Positions 19,131-26,469 of a DNA stretch of 37,860 bases are shown piece by piece. The DNA is from Erysipelotrichaceae bacterium (lineage in GTDB: Bacteria; Bacillota_I; Bacilli_A; Erysipelotrichales; Erysipelotrichaceae). Below the pieces are notes generated by a model. It worked only from the letters and a program-made list of their open reading frames with translations, ran no database searches and was not told where the DNA came from. Where the stretch lies: NCBI GenBank assembly GCA_012523895.1, contig JAAYSZ010000046.1, forward strand, positions 1-37,860. Reading direction: 5' to 3'. Within the stretch, counting starts at the first letter, position 1. Each line of letters begins with the position of its first letter. The position numbers and the translations under genes are program-made.

Positions 19131-19832
19131 ATGAAAAAGATTACAAAATTACTTATTGCTACGTTATTACTTAGCTTAATAACACTAACAGGATGTAGCA
19201 CTAAACCAACAGCAGGTGATATCTCACCTAGTTCAGGAACAATCGTTCTTAGAGTAAACCCAGAAATTGCAATTTCATATGATGAAAATGGCAATGTTAC
19301 AAACTTACAAGCTAAAAACGATGATGGAGTAAAAATACTTCAAGATTACACAGGTTTTGAAGGAAAGAATGCAAAACTTGTTGTAAGCGAGTTAGTAAAC
19401 AAAATTGGTCAAGCTGGATACTTTGTTGAAATCGAAGGCCAAAACAGACAAATTACTATCGAAATTGAAAAAGGTTCAAAAATCCCTACTGATACATTTA
19501 TCGATGAAATCGTAGCTGAAGTACAAGCATATGTATCAAACAACCAACTTACAAGTCCTATTATTGTAGATAGTTCTCAATTAAGTGATTATGGTCTAAC
19601 TGATTATGATGTTACTGATTATGATGTTACTGATTATGATGACAATGATACAGACTATGATGATACTGATTATGGACCAAACAATGATGGTGTAACTGAT
19701 TTTGATGATACTGATTATGGACCAAATAACGATGGTGTAACTGATTATAGTAACTACCACCAACCACAACATGATAGTGGATATTCTGATTATTCAGATT
19801 ATAATGACAGTGGGTACTCAGATTTTGATTAA
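19131..19832 (+). CDS. Lipoprotein with RsgI-like ectodomain and Asp/Tyr repeat tail
   Basis: 233 residues. Signal peptide with lipobox LTGC, so Cys22 is the lipidated residue and the protein sits on the outer face of the membrane. Residues 36-135 repeat the RsgI ectodomain: GTIVLRVNPEIAISYDENGN aligns with the IYFSINPEVRIDVNKKNE block of the neighbouring RsgI, and both continue with a NDDG motif. N43-P44 matches the autoproteolysis bond. Residues 153-233 are a DY-rich tail with two GPNNDGVTD units. It has no cytoplasmic or membrane-spanning part, so it cannot itself hold SigI. AAAAAGGAG site and SigI-type promoter upstream. Function unknown; a decoy, co-sensor or surface structural protein are all possible. 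Confidence 0.8.
   Translation: MKKITKLLIATLLLSLITLTGCSTKPTAGDISPSSGTIVLRVNPEIAISYDENGNVTNLQAKNDDGVKILQDYTGFEGKNAKLVVSELVNKIGQAGYFVEIEGQNRQITIEIEKGSKIPTDTFIDEIVAEVQAYVSNNQLTSPIIVDSSQLSDYGLTDYDVTDYDVTDYDDNDTDYDDTDYGPNNDGVTDFDDTDYGPNNDGVTDYSNYHQPQHDSGYSDYSDYNDSGYSDFD
19587..19829 (+). repeat. Asp/Tyr-rich coding repeat in the lipoprotein gene
   Basis: Begins with DYDVT triplets, then two 45-base units encoding DYGPNNDGVTD plus DDT or YSN (the first starts near 19668, the second near 19713), then SDY/SGY units to the stop. The tail is strongly acidic and contains many Ser, Thr and Tyr residues. Confidence 0.85.
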
Positions 19833-20520
19833 ATTTAAAAAACAAATTAAATTTAGACATGAATTAAAACACAGAATAAACAATCTTGATCGTTATGATA
19901 TTTCATCAAGATTAAAAAAAATATTCCCTTTAGATATAAATTCAAACTCACACGGTTACTACCGTGTGAGTAGTTTATATTTTGATACCCCATACGACAA
20001 GGCCTTAAGAGAAAAAGTAGATGGTATCAACAAAAGAGAAAAATTTAGAATTCGCTATTATGAAGACAATCTTAATTTCTTTAAACTAGAAAAAAAGATA
20101 AAAGTTAATGGTTTATGTGGTAAAATCAGTGCAAAATTAAATAAACAACAAGTTATTAATATATTAAATAACGATATTGATTTCTTATTAAAAGAAGATC
20201 ATCCACTTCTCATAGAGTTTTATACAAAATTAAAATTTCAACAATTACAACCTAAAACAGTAGTTGTATATGATAGAGAAGCTTATATATACAATGTTGC
20301 TAATGTTAGAATTACATTAGATAGCAATATAAGAACATCCACAAATGTAGATACATTTTTAAAGCCAAACTCTGCTTCAATTAACTTATCTAACAATATT
20401 ACTGTTTTAGAAGTAAAATATGATAACTTTATTCCTGAAATAGTAAGTATGGCCACAAAAATAAAGAATAGACAAGCATCAGCATTTTCAAAATATGCTT
20501 TATGTAGAACAATAGATTAG
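19825..20520 (+). CDS. VTC-domain protein (polyphosphate polymerase-like)
   Basis: About 231 residues, a VTC domain as in the catalytic tunnel of yeast polyphosphate polymerase. Conserved blocks: IKFRHELKHRI at the start, YYRVSSLYFDTPYDKALREK, REKFRIRYY, KLEKKIKVNGLCGKISAKL, LLIEFYTKLKF, VVYDREAYIY, LEVKYDNFIP and the ASAFSKYALCR end. Basic residues in these strands bind phosphate in the family. The frame is open back to 19771 inside the lipoprotein gene. I favour the TTG at 19825, which overlaps the upstream stop (TTGATTAA) and gives the family's usual N-terminus; ATG at 19804 is the alternative. It groups with DUF4956 and CotH as in many Firmicutes. Confidence 0.87.
   Translation: MIKFKKQIKFRHELKHRINNLDRYDISSRLKKIFPLDINSNSHGYYRVSSLYFDTPYDKALREKVDGINKREKFRIRYYEDNLNFFKLEKKIKVNGLCGKISAKLNKQQVINILNNDIDFLLKEDHPLLIEFYTKLKFQQLQPKTVVVYDREAYIYNVANVRITLDSNIRTSTNVDTFLKPNSASINLSNNITVLEVKYDNFIPEIVSMATKIKNRQASAFSKYALCRTID
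19947..19970 (+). other. Perfect hairpin inside the VTC gene
   Basis: CTCACACGGT (19947-19956), loop TACT, ACCGTGTGAG (19961-19970): ten perfect pairs, GC-rich in an AT-rich gene, about 120 bases after the VTC start. No T-run follows. Confidence 0.75.
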
Positions 20521-20530
20521 GAGATAGATT

Positions 20531-21202
20531 ATGTCATTTTCAGATGTATTTAAATCAAGTTTTTTAGAAAATTTTAACAGTGTTTCTTTATTTGATATGG
20601 GACTAGTTCTCTTATTATCATTTGCGATTGGTTTATTTATATTTTATGTATATAAAAGAACCTATTCAGGAGTTATGTTTTCATCAAGCTTTGGTGTAAC
20701 ATTAATTGCTTTATCAATGATTACTGCAGTTCTTATTTTAGCTGTTACAAGTAATGTAGTTTTATCATTAGGTATGGTAGGAGCTTTATCTATTGTAAGA
20801 TTTAGAACAGCTATTAAAGAGCCTTCTGATATTGCATTCTTATTTTGGAGTATTGCAGTAGGAATAATATTAGCCGCAGGTTTAATCCCTCTTGCATTAT
20901 TTGGAAGTTTACTAATAGGTGCAGTACTTGTATATTTTTCAAGCAATGATACATTTAATCAACCTTATATATTGGTGTTACACTGTAATAATTCAGATAT
21001 TGAAAAAGAAACATTTGATTATATAAAAGCAAATGTTGAAAAGCTTTCATTAAAGAGTAAAAGTGTTTCTAAAGATTTAATTGAACTTAACTATGAAGTT
21101 AGATTAAATAGCTCTAATACAGAGTTTATTAATACATTATCTGATATGGATGGTGTAAGTCATGTAGTGATGGTTTCATATAATGGAGATTACATGAGTT
21201 AA
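20531..21202 (+). CDS. DUF4956 membrane protein
   Basis: 223 residues. Four membrane segments in the first 145 residues, then a soluble domain of about 80 residues with an ACT-like look. The signature LGMVGALSIVRFRTAIKEP (about 80-98) followed by DIAFLFWSIAVGI defines DUF4956, which is distantly like MgtC. Function not established. It is 10 bases after the VTC gene, with TAGGAGATAG before the ATG, and 1 base before cotH. The VTC-DUF4956-CotH order is a recurrent gene set. Confidence 0.88.
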   Translation: MSFSDVFKSSFLENFNSVSLFDMGLVLLLSFAIGLFIFYVYKRTYSGVMFSSSFGVTLIALSMITAVLILAVTSNVVLSLGMVGALSIVRFRTAIKEPSDIAFLFWSIAVGIILAAGLIPLALFGSLLIGAVLVYFSSNDTFNQPYILVLHCNNSDIEKETFDYIKANVEKLSLKSKSVSKDLIELNYEVRLNSSNTEFINTLSDMDGVSHVVMVSYNGDYMS

Positions 21203-21203
21203 C

Positions 21204-22598
21204 ATGTTAAAAAATAAAAACATCGATAAAATAGTTTTAGTTGTTGTTAGTATTTCGGTTATTTTAACCCTTCTTTTAATGACTAATATTATTAATATTC
21301 CAAAAGCAAGCTCTAATCCTCCTTATGTACATAAATTGTTTGATAAAACAAAAGTCCATAACATAGATATAGTTATAGATGATTGGGATCATTTTTTAGA
21401 AAATGCGACTAAGGAAGAATATTATAATGCAACAATTATTATTGATAATGAAAAATTCAGTAATGTTGGTATTAGAGCTAAAGGTAATAACTCTTTAAGA
21501 TTAACTCATAAATATGGACTTGATAGATACAGTTTAAAACTTGAATTTGACCATTTTGGCTATAATTCATATTACGGACTTGATAAATTTTCTTTAGATT
21601 CATCTTTTCAAGATAATAGCTATTTAAAAACTTATTTAGCTTTTGATATGATGGATTTTATGGGTGTTCCTACACCTTTATGTTCTTATGTTTGGGTAAC
21701 GGTAAATGGTAATGATTGGGGATTATTCCTAGCTGTTGAAGAACCTGAAGAAGCCTTTGCGAAAAGAAACTTTGGTAAAAACCATGGACAATTATATAAA
21801 CCAGATTATAAATCTTTAAAGGCTGAAAATAAGGACGTTGCTTTAATATATACTGATGATGACTTTGATAGTTATGACAATATATTTAGAAAAGCAAAGT
21901 TTAAAGTAAGTAAGAGTGATAAAAAAAGATTAATTAATGCTTTAAAAATTCTTGCATCTAAAGAAAATTTAGATAAGGCAATAAATATTGATGAAGTTTT
22001 AAGATATTTTACAGTTCAAGTATTTGTGGTAAACATGGATAGTTATTTAGGTAAAACAGGACATAACTATTTCTTATATGAAGAAGATGGAATATTAAGT
22101 ATTCTTCCTTGGGATTACAACCTTGCATTTGCGACATATTCTCTAGGTATGCCTAATCCTATTAATGATTCTAATTTATATGTAAATTACCCTATTGATA
22201 CTCCTGCAAGTGGTGAAATAATGAAAAATAGACCTTTATATCATCATTTAATGTTAAATAATGAATATTTTCGTCAATATAGAACTTACTTTGATTATTT
22301 TATAACTGAATACTTTGAAAGTGGATACTTTGAAAATGAAGTAGATAAAGTCACTGAAATGATATCTCCATATGTAAAAAAGGATCCAACTGCATTTATA
22401 TCCCATGAAGATTATCTACTAGGTGTAAAGACCATAAAAGAGTTTTGCTTATTAAGAGCTAAAAGTATAAGAGGTCAACTAGATGGAACCATCCCTTCTA
22501 CTATAAAAGGACAAAAAGATTTCACTGATTTTATCGATGCATCTCATATTAAATTAGAAGATATGGGAGATATTGAAGATTTAAAAAATAGACCTTAG
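21204..22598 (+). CDS. cotH: CotH-family protein kinase, membrane-anchored
   Basis: 464 residues. An N-terminal signal anchor (9-31) places the domain outside the cell. CotH proteins are atypical kinases; in Bacillus spores CotH phosphorylates the coat proteins CotB and CotG. Family blocks: VGIRAKGNNSL (88-98), YGLDRYSLKLEFD (104-116), GDWGLFLAVEEPEE-type strand near 170-183, VVNMDSYLGKTGHNYFLYEE (275-294) and ILPWDYNLAFA (300-310). D279 and D304 fit the catalytic and metal-binding aspartates. Gene ends inside a terminator. Possible targets in this operon are the Ser/Thr-containing acidic tails (inference). Confidence 0.9.
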   Translation: MLKNKNIDKIVLVVVSISVILTLLLMTNIINIPKASSNPPYVHKLFDKTKVHNIDIVIDDWDHFLENATKEEYYNATIIIDNEKFSNVGIRAKGNNSLRLTHKYGLDRYSLKLEFDHFGYNSYYGLDKFSLDSSFQDNSYLKTYLAFDMMDFMGVPTPLCSYVWVTVNGNDWGLFLAVEEPEEAFAKRNFGKNHGQLYKPDYKSLKAENKDVALIYTDDDFDSYDNIFRKAKFKVSKSDKKRLINALKILASKENLDKAINIDEVLRYFTVQVFVVNMDSYLGKTGHNYFLYEEDGILSILPWDYNLAFATYSLGMPNPINDSNLYVNYPIDTPASGEIMKNRPLYHHLMLNNEYFRQYRTYFDYFITEYFESGYFENEVDKVTEMISPYVKKDPTAFISHEDYLLGVKTIKEFCLLRAKSIRGQLDGTIPSTIKGQKDFTDFIDASHIKLEDMGDIEDLKNRP

Positions 22599-22610
22599 TC
22601 TATTTTTTTT
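22583..22610. terminator. Bidirectional terminator between cotH and the MgtC-like gene
   Basis: AAAAAATAGAC-CTTA-GTCTATTTTTTTT. The A-tract and T-tract make it work in both directions. It overlaps the cotH stop codon and lies 6 bases beyond the stop of the convergent gene. Confidence 0.9.
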
Positions 22611-22615
22611 ATGTA

Positions 22616-23308
22616 TTAAATTTCCTGTACATACATAACACCTGGAATATCTGAGATCCCTTCTAAAAACTTTAGTTGATCTGTATTTTTACTTAATCTA
22701 ATAGTTAAATGACCTGAAACTTTTTTATTAATATTATTGTATGATTTTTGCTTAGGAGGTTTACCAAAAGTTGTTTTAGTTTCTCTAATTCGAGCATTAT
22801 TATCTAAACAATAACTAAGCACATTATTGTATGTGTTAATTGAATCAGTAACAACAAAAATTTCTAAAACCTCAATACGTATGTATGGATAATTATTTAA
22901 ATATTGTATTGCAGTCATTATTAACATAACTGAAACAGCAGAAATTATTGCACCTTCATAAAATCCAATTCCAACTGCCAAACCTATAGCTGCCGCAACC
23001 CAAATACCAGCTGCTGTTGTTAATCCACGGACCTTAGTTTCATCAGTTACTAAAATAGTACCTGCACCTAAAAATCCTATCCCTGTAATAACTTGCGCAG
23101 CCATTCTTGTTGGATCTCCTGTATCAAAATGTTCAACCGCAAATATATTAGTAAGCATAATTAAATTTGCACCTAAACATACTAAACTATGCGTTCTAAT
23201 TCCTGCTGGTTGATTTTTAGTTCCTCTTTCTTTCCCAATTAAAGCTCCAATTGATAAAGCTAAAATGGACCTAAAAAGTATTATTGAAAAAGTTAGTTTT
23301 TCATACAT
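22616..23308 (-). CDS. MgtC/SapB family membrane protein
   Basis: 230 residues: four to five membrane helices, then a C-terminal ACT-like cytoplasmic domain. Evidence: SIGALIGKERGTKNQPAGIRTHSLVCLGA (19-47 region), ITGIGFLGAGTIL (about 74-86) and VRGLTTAAGIWVAAAIGLAVG, the core MgtC signature. Members affect growth at low magnesium and membrane potential; a direct transport role is not shown. It follows patB by 38 bases with no terminator between, so it may be the last gene of the upstream operon. Confidence 0.88.
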   Translation of the reverse strand: MYEKLTFSIILFRSILALSIGALIGKERGTKNQPAGIRTHSLVCLGANLIMLTNIFAVEHFDTGDPTRMAAQVITGIGFLGAGTILVTDETKVRGLTTAAGIWVAAAIGLAVGIGFYEGAIISAVSVMLIMTAIQYLNNYPYIRIEVLEIFVVTDSINTYNNVLSYCLDNNARIRETKTTFGKPPKQKSYNNINKKVSGHLTIRLSKNTDQLKFLEGISDIPGVMYVQEI

Positions 23309-23346
23309 ATTTTCTACCTCTTTATTATTATTTATATATAAATTTA

Positions 23347-24513
23347 TTACTTTCTATACTTCTTTACAAATTCTTCTAACCTATCCATTGTCTCTTTAAC
23401 TTGACTTTGTGGACATGCAATATTCATTCTTTCATAATTTATATATTTATCACCAAAAGAATCTCCACTTGTAAATAAGATTTTAGCTTCGTCAATAATT
23501 GTTTGATGAAGTTTTTCTTTTGTAATATCTAATTCACTCATATCTAACCACATTAAATATGTAGAATCAGGTTTAATACATTTTATCTCAGGTATTTTTT
23601 CTAACCTTTTCATTACATAATCAATATTGCTTTTTAAATAACTTAAACATTCATCTAACCAATCATCACACTTTGTATAAGTAGCTTCAAGTATTTCTAT
23701 CGCAAAAGTATTAATAGAAGAAATTCCTAATAAATTAATAAAATCTTCTAACTCTTCTCTTATTTTTTCATTTTTCACAAATATAAAACTAACTTTAACT
23801 CCGGCTAAATTAAATGTTTTTGTAATACTAGTAAGTGCAATTGTATTTTCTCTTGCATATTCATTAACACTTATTATTGGAATAAATTTATTATGATAAT
23901 CAAAATCACAATGAATTTCATCACTGATTATTAACATTTCATGTTTCTTTGCAAAATCAGATATTTTTATTAATTCTTCTTTTGTGAAAACTTTACCTGT
24001 AGGGTTATGAGGATTACAAAGAATAAGAACTTTACAATCTTCTACAACTTCTTCCATTTCATCAAAATCTATCTTATATTTTCCATCAACTAATTTTAAA
24101 TGAGTATAAATAGGAATTCTTTTATTGCTCTTTGTAACTGACACAAAAGGTCCATATGAAGGTAACATAATCATTACTTTATCATTTTCTTTTGTATATT
24201 TTTGAAGAATTGCATTAATTGAGTATACAACTCCTGTACTAAACAAAACATCTTGCTTTAACACATTATAATTGTGTCTTCTATTAAAAAAGTCAGCTAC
24301 TATTTGCTTATGATAATCACTAAGACTTGAATAACCAAAGATTGGTGTTTTAATTCTATTTTCTATAGCTTCTACAATAGGATTTGCTACTTTTAAATCC
24401 ATATCCGCAACCCACATAGGAACTACTTCACCACTTGCTACTTCTTCATTTATTTTCCACTTTATATCATTTGTAATTGTTCTATCAATTATTTCATCAA
24501 AATTATATTTCAC
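23347..24513 (-). CDS. patB: MalY/PatB family PLP enzyme (cystathionine beta-lyase type)
   Basis: 388 residues, fold-type I PLP enzyme. It probably splits cystathionine or cysteine to give homocysteine or sulfide plus pyruvate and ammonia. VPMWVADMDLKVANPI at 31-46 and IFGYSSL (58-64) are specific to MalY/PatB. NPHNPTGKVF (167-176), SDEIHCDF (197-204) and SITKTFNLAG with the PLP lysine K232 complete the site. Start overlaps the DUF3783 stop by 4 bases. Last of the tightly coupled genes starting at 27941. Confidence 0.92.
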   Translation of the reverse strand: MKYNFDEIIDRTITNDIKWKINEEVASGEVVPMWVADMDLKVANPIVEAIENRIKTPIFGYSSLSDYHKQIVADFFNRRHNYNVLKQDVLFSTGVVYSINAILQKYTKENDKVMIMLPSYGPFVSVTKSNKRIPIYTHLKLVDGKYKIDFDEMEEVVEDCKVLILCNPHNPTGKVFTKEELIKISDFAKKHEMLIISDEIHCDFDYHNKFIPIISVNEYARENTIALTSITKTFNLAGVKVSFIFVKNEKIREELEDFINLLGISSINTFAIEILEATYTKCDDWLDECLSYLKSNIDYVMKRLEKIPEIKCIKPDSTYLMWLDMSELDITKEKLHQTIIDEAKILFTSGDSFGDKYINYERMNIACPQSQVKETMDRLEEFVKKYRK

Positions 24514-25061
24514 TTTAACTCTCCCATAGCCTTTAAAAAATGATTGATATTTTCAATAGCTTCATCTAATTTATCGACATTTATATCTTTACTATTAATT
24601 AATATATAACCATTTAATAATGCTTGTTTTAAACCAAACGATAATGGCTCTTCATATTTACTTAAATCCATATCATTTGTAGATTTAATTAACTTTCTAA
24701 GTTTAAAGACTCTAGTCATTATTTCATGTTCTTCACTAACTTCTTCTAATAAAGCTTTTAAAGCCCATTCTTTATTAGTTTGAGTTTTCATAACCTTGAT
24801 ACCATTAAAAACTAAATCATACTCTTTAAGAGTCTTATTAATAAAATTTAAATCATCTGAAGATATATTAAACATTATCATAAAAGATTTTTCAAAAGCT
24901 CCACAATTTCCAATATTTTTTTCTAATTCAAATAAATCATTAACTGTTTTATCTAAATCTTCATCAAAAACTCTTGAAAATTTTATATCATTGAATTCTT
25001 CTATACTTCTATATTTTTCTAACAATTCTTCTTCAACATTATATAAAACTATTTTTTTCAT
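24510..25061 (-). CDS. DUF3783-like protein
   Basis: 183 residues, soluble, acidic. The middle block SFMIMFNISSDDLNFINKTL followed by KVMKTQTNKEWALKALLEEV and SEEHE matches the pattern of DUF3783 proteins of clostridia. The N-terminal part (KKIVLYNVEEELLEKYRS) is a short alpha/beta start. The C-terminal 70 residues are an added helical region. Function unknown. Overlaps its neighbours by 4 bases on both sides. Confidence 0.6.
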   Translation of the reverse strand: MKKIVLYNVEEELLEKYRSIEEFNDIKFSRVFDEDLDKTVNDLFELEKNIGNCGAFEKSFMIMFNISSDDLNFINKTLKEYDLVFNGIKVMKTQTNKEWALKALLEEVSEEHEIMTRVFKLRKLIKSTNDMDLSKYEEPLSFGLKQALLNGYILINSKDINVDKLDEAIENINHFLKAMGELK

Positions 25062-25810
25062 TGTATTCCTTTTTCCTCAATTAATTTTCCTACTATTAAC
25101 CATCTTGAATTATCTTCATTTCTTACACAAGTTTGCAAACTTAATAATTTATCATCATCATTAATTTCTACACCTGTATTATACAATCTATTTTTATAAA
25201 TATATTCTCTGTATTCATTAAACTTAGCTTCATCTAATACACCTACTTGATATAAAGGTTCATCTGTTACACTATATTTTAATATTCCTACTAATTCATA
25301 TTTTCTTTCTGTATTTTCTAAATACAAAGAAAAAAACTTGTTGTCTTCATAAACTTCTTTATTTTTTAACTCTACTAAAGGAGTAAACATAATCTCTGAA
25401 TTATTATAAACATAATGACCATATAAGGTTATATTATTCCCATCTAAATTTTGTAGATAATCTAAAAATACCGAACCATGACTTGAATATTCTTTATTAA
25501 TATTTTTATTCAAATAAAATGTGTTATCAGTAGTTTGAAAAAATGGTAAATCAATTAGTCCACTTTCAAAAGAAACCCACCCTAGAAAATCTTCATTTAT
25601 ATTTTTTAAATCATTATATTTATCACTATAAGTATCAACATTTAATGTTTCATTTTTTATAGGTAATCTATATTCATTTTGTATTTCAATAGTTTCTTTT
25701 TCATCTGTTTTTATCTTATATATATTATATCCACTATAAGCAATAATACATAATAAAATAACTGAAATTATATTTCTAACCCATGGTTTTAATTTCTTAT
25801 TATTTTTCAT
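25058..25810 (-). CDS. srtB: Class B sortase
   Basis: 250 residues. N-terminal membrane anchor (12-31), then a class B sortase domain. Catalytic residues visible: His132 in LYGHYVYN, Cys228 in LSLQTCVRN, Arg236 in SRWLIVGK. LGWVSFESGLIDLPFFQTTDNTFYL (76-100) and the GSVFLDY strand are class B features. Sortases attach surface proteins to peptidoglycan or assemble pili. I find no LPXTG or NPQTN-type sorting signal in the window, so its substrate lies elsewhere. It starts 2 bases after the tandem-PII gene. Confidence 0.93.
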   Translation of the reverse strand: MKNNKKLKPWVRNIISVILLCIIAYSGYNIYKIKTDEKETIEIQNEYRLPIKNETLNVDTYSDKYNDLKNINEDFLGWVSFESGLIDLPFFQTTDNTFYLNKNINKEYSSHGSVFLDYLQNLDGNNITLYGHYVYNNSEIMFTPLVELKNKEVYEDNKFFSLYLENTERKYELVGILKYSVTDEPLYQVGVLDEAKFNEYREYIYKNRLYNTGVEINDDDKLLSLQTCVRNEDNSRWLIVGKLIEEKGIQ

Positions 25811-25812
25811 AA

Positions 25813-26469
25813 CTAATCTCCATATAAACCATATGCTTTATTAATATCTTGAATAAATACAATACCTTTTCCAGGTTCATCTATATTAAAATCTTCTTGG
25901 ATTTTATTTACTATTGGATCTGTTTCTTCTTTTTTACTAATAATTAAAACAATCTCTTTTTCAGGTTCTATTTCCATATTAAACAAAGTAGTTGTTTCAT
26001 GAATTCCAGACCCTCTTGCATTGACTATAGTTCCACCTTTAGCGCCTGCCTTCTTAGCAGCATCCATAACATCTTCCGCATTTCCTTTTTCTACAATTAT
26101 TGTAATCAAATTATACATTTGTTTTTCGCTTCCTTTCATATAATTATCCTCTGTTTGACAGCTAGTAGTCCCAAAAACTTTAGAAACTGTAATTGTAAAT
26201 GCAATGCCGTGATTAGGCTTTGAAAACTCAAACTTTTTATTTAATGCATCAATGGCAGTATTTGCGATATCACTTGGCGCCACCATCAATACAATTTCTC
26301 TTCTAATATCACCTAATCCAATATAGTTTAAAAGCTTATTAGAAGCTGTACCTTTGCCCATGGTCGTAGTCGCACCTTTAACCCCTTGTTTTTTAGCTTC
26401 TTTAACTATCTTATATGCAATTCCTTTATTTACAATCACAAAGATTAATTCAATATTATTAGATGTCAT
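25813..26469 (-). CDS. Tandem PII-like signalling protein
   Basis: 218 residues made of two PII-like halves. Half 1 (about 5-105) has LIFVIVNKGIAYKIVKEAKKQG, TTTMGKGTASNKLL and IRREIVLMVAPSDIA. Half 2 (about 118-215) has LITIIVEKGNAEDVMDAAKKAG, TIVNARGSGIHE and PEKEIVLIISKKE. Each repeat has the strand-helix-loop-strand order of PII. The loop glycine-rich motif of half 1 would be the T-loop region; no uridylylation Tyr is obvious. It overlaps the DUF1538 gene by 4 bases (ATGA). By analogy with GlnB-AmtB it probably gates that membrane protein in response to a nucleotide (inference). Confidence 0.82.
   Translation of the reverse strand: MTSNNIELIFVIVNKGIAYKIVKEAKKQGVKGATTTMGKGTASNKLLNYIGLGDIRREIVLMVAPSDIANTAIDALNKKFEFSKPNHGIAFTITVSKVFGTTSCQTEDNYMKGSEKQMYNLITIIVEKGNAEDVMDAAKKAGAKGGTIVNARGSGIHETTTLFNMEIEPEKEIVLIISKKEETDPIVNKIQEDFNIDEPGKGIVFIQDINKAYGLYGD

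Noticed and set aside
19627..19860. A His/Tyr/Asn-rich open frame on the minus strand
   Set aside because: It is the complement of the DY-repeat codons; no start signal.
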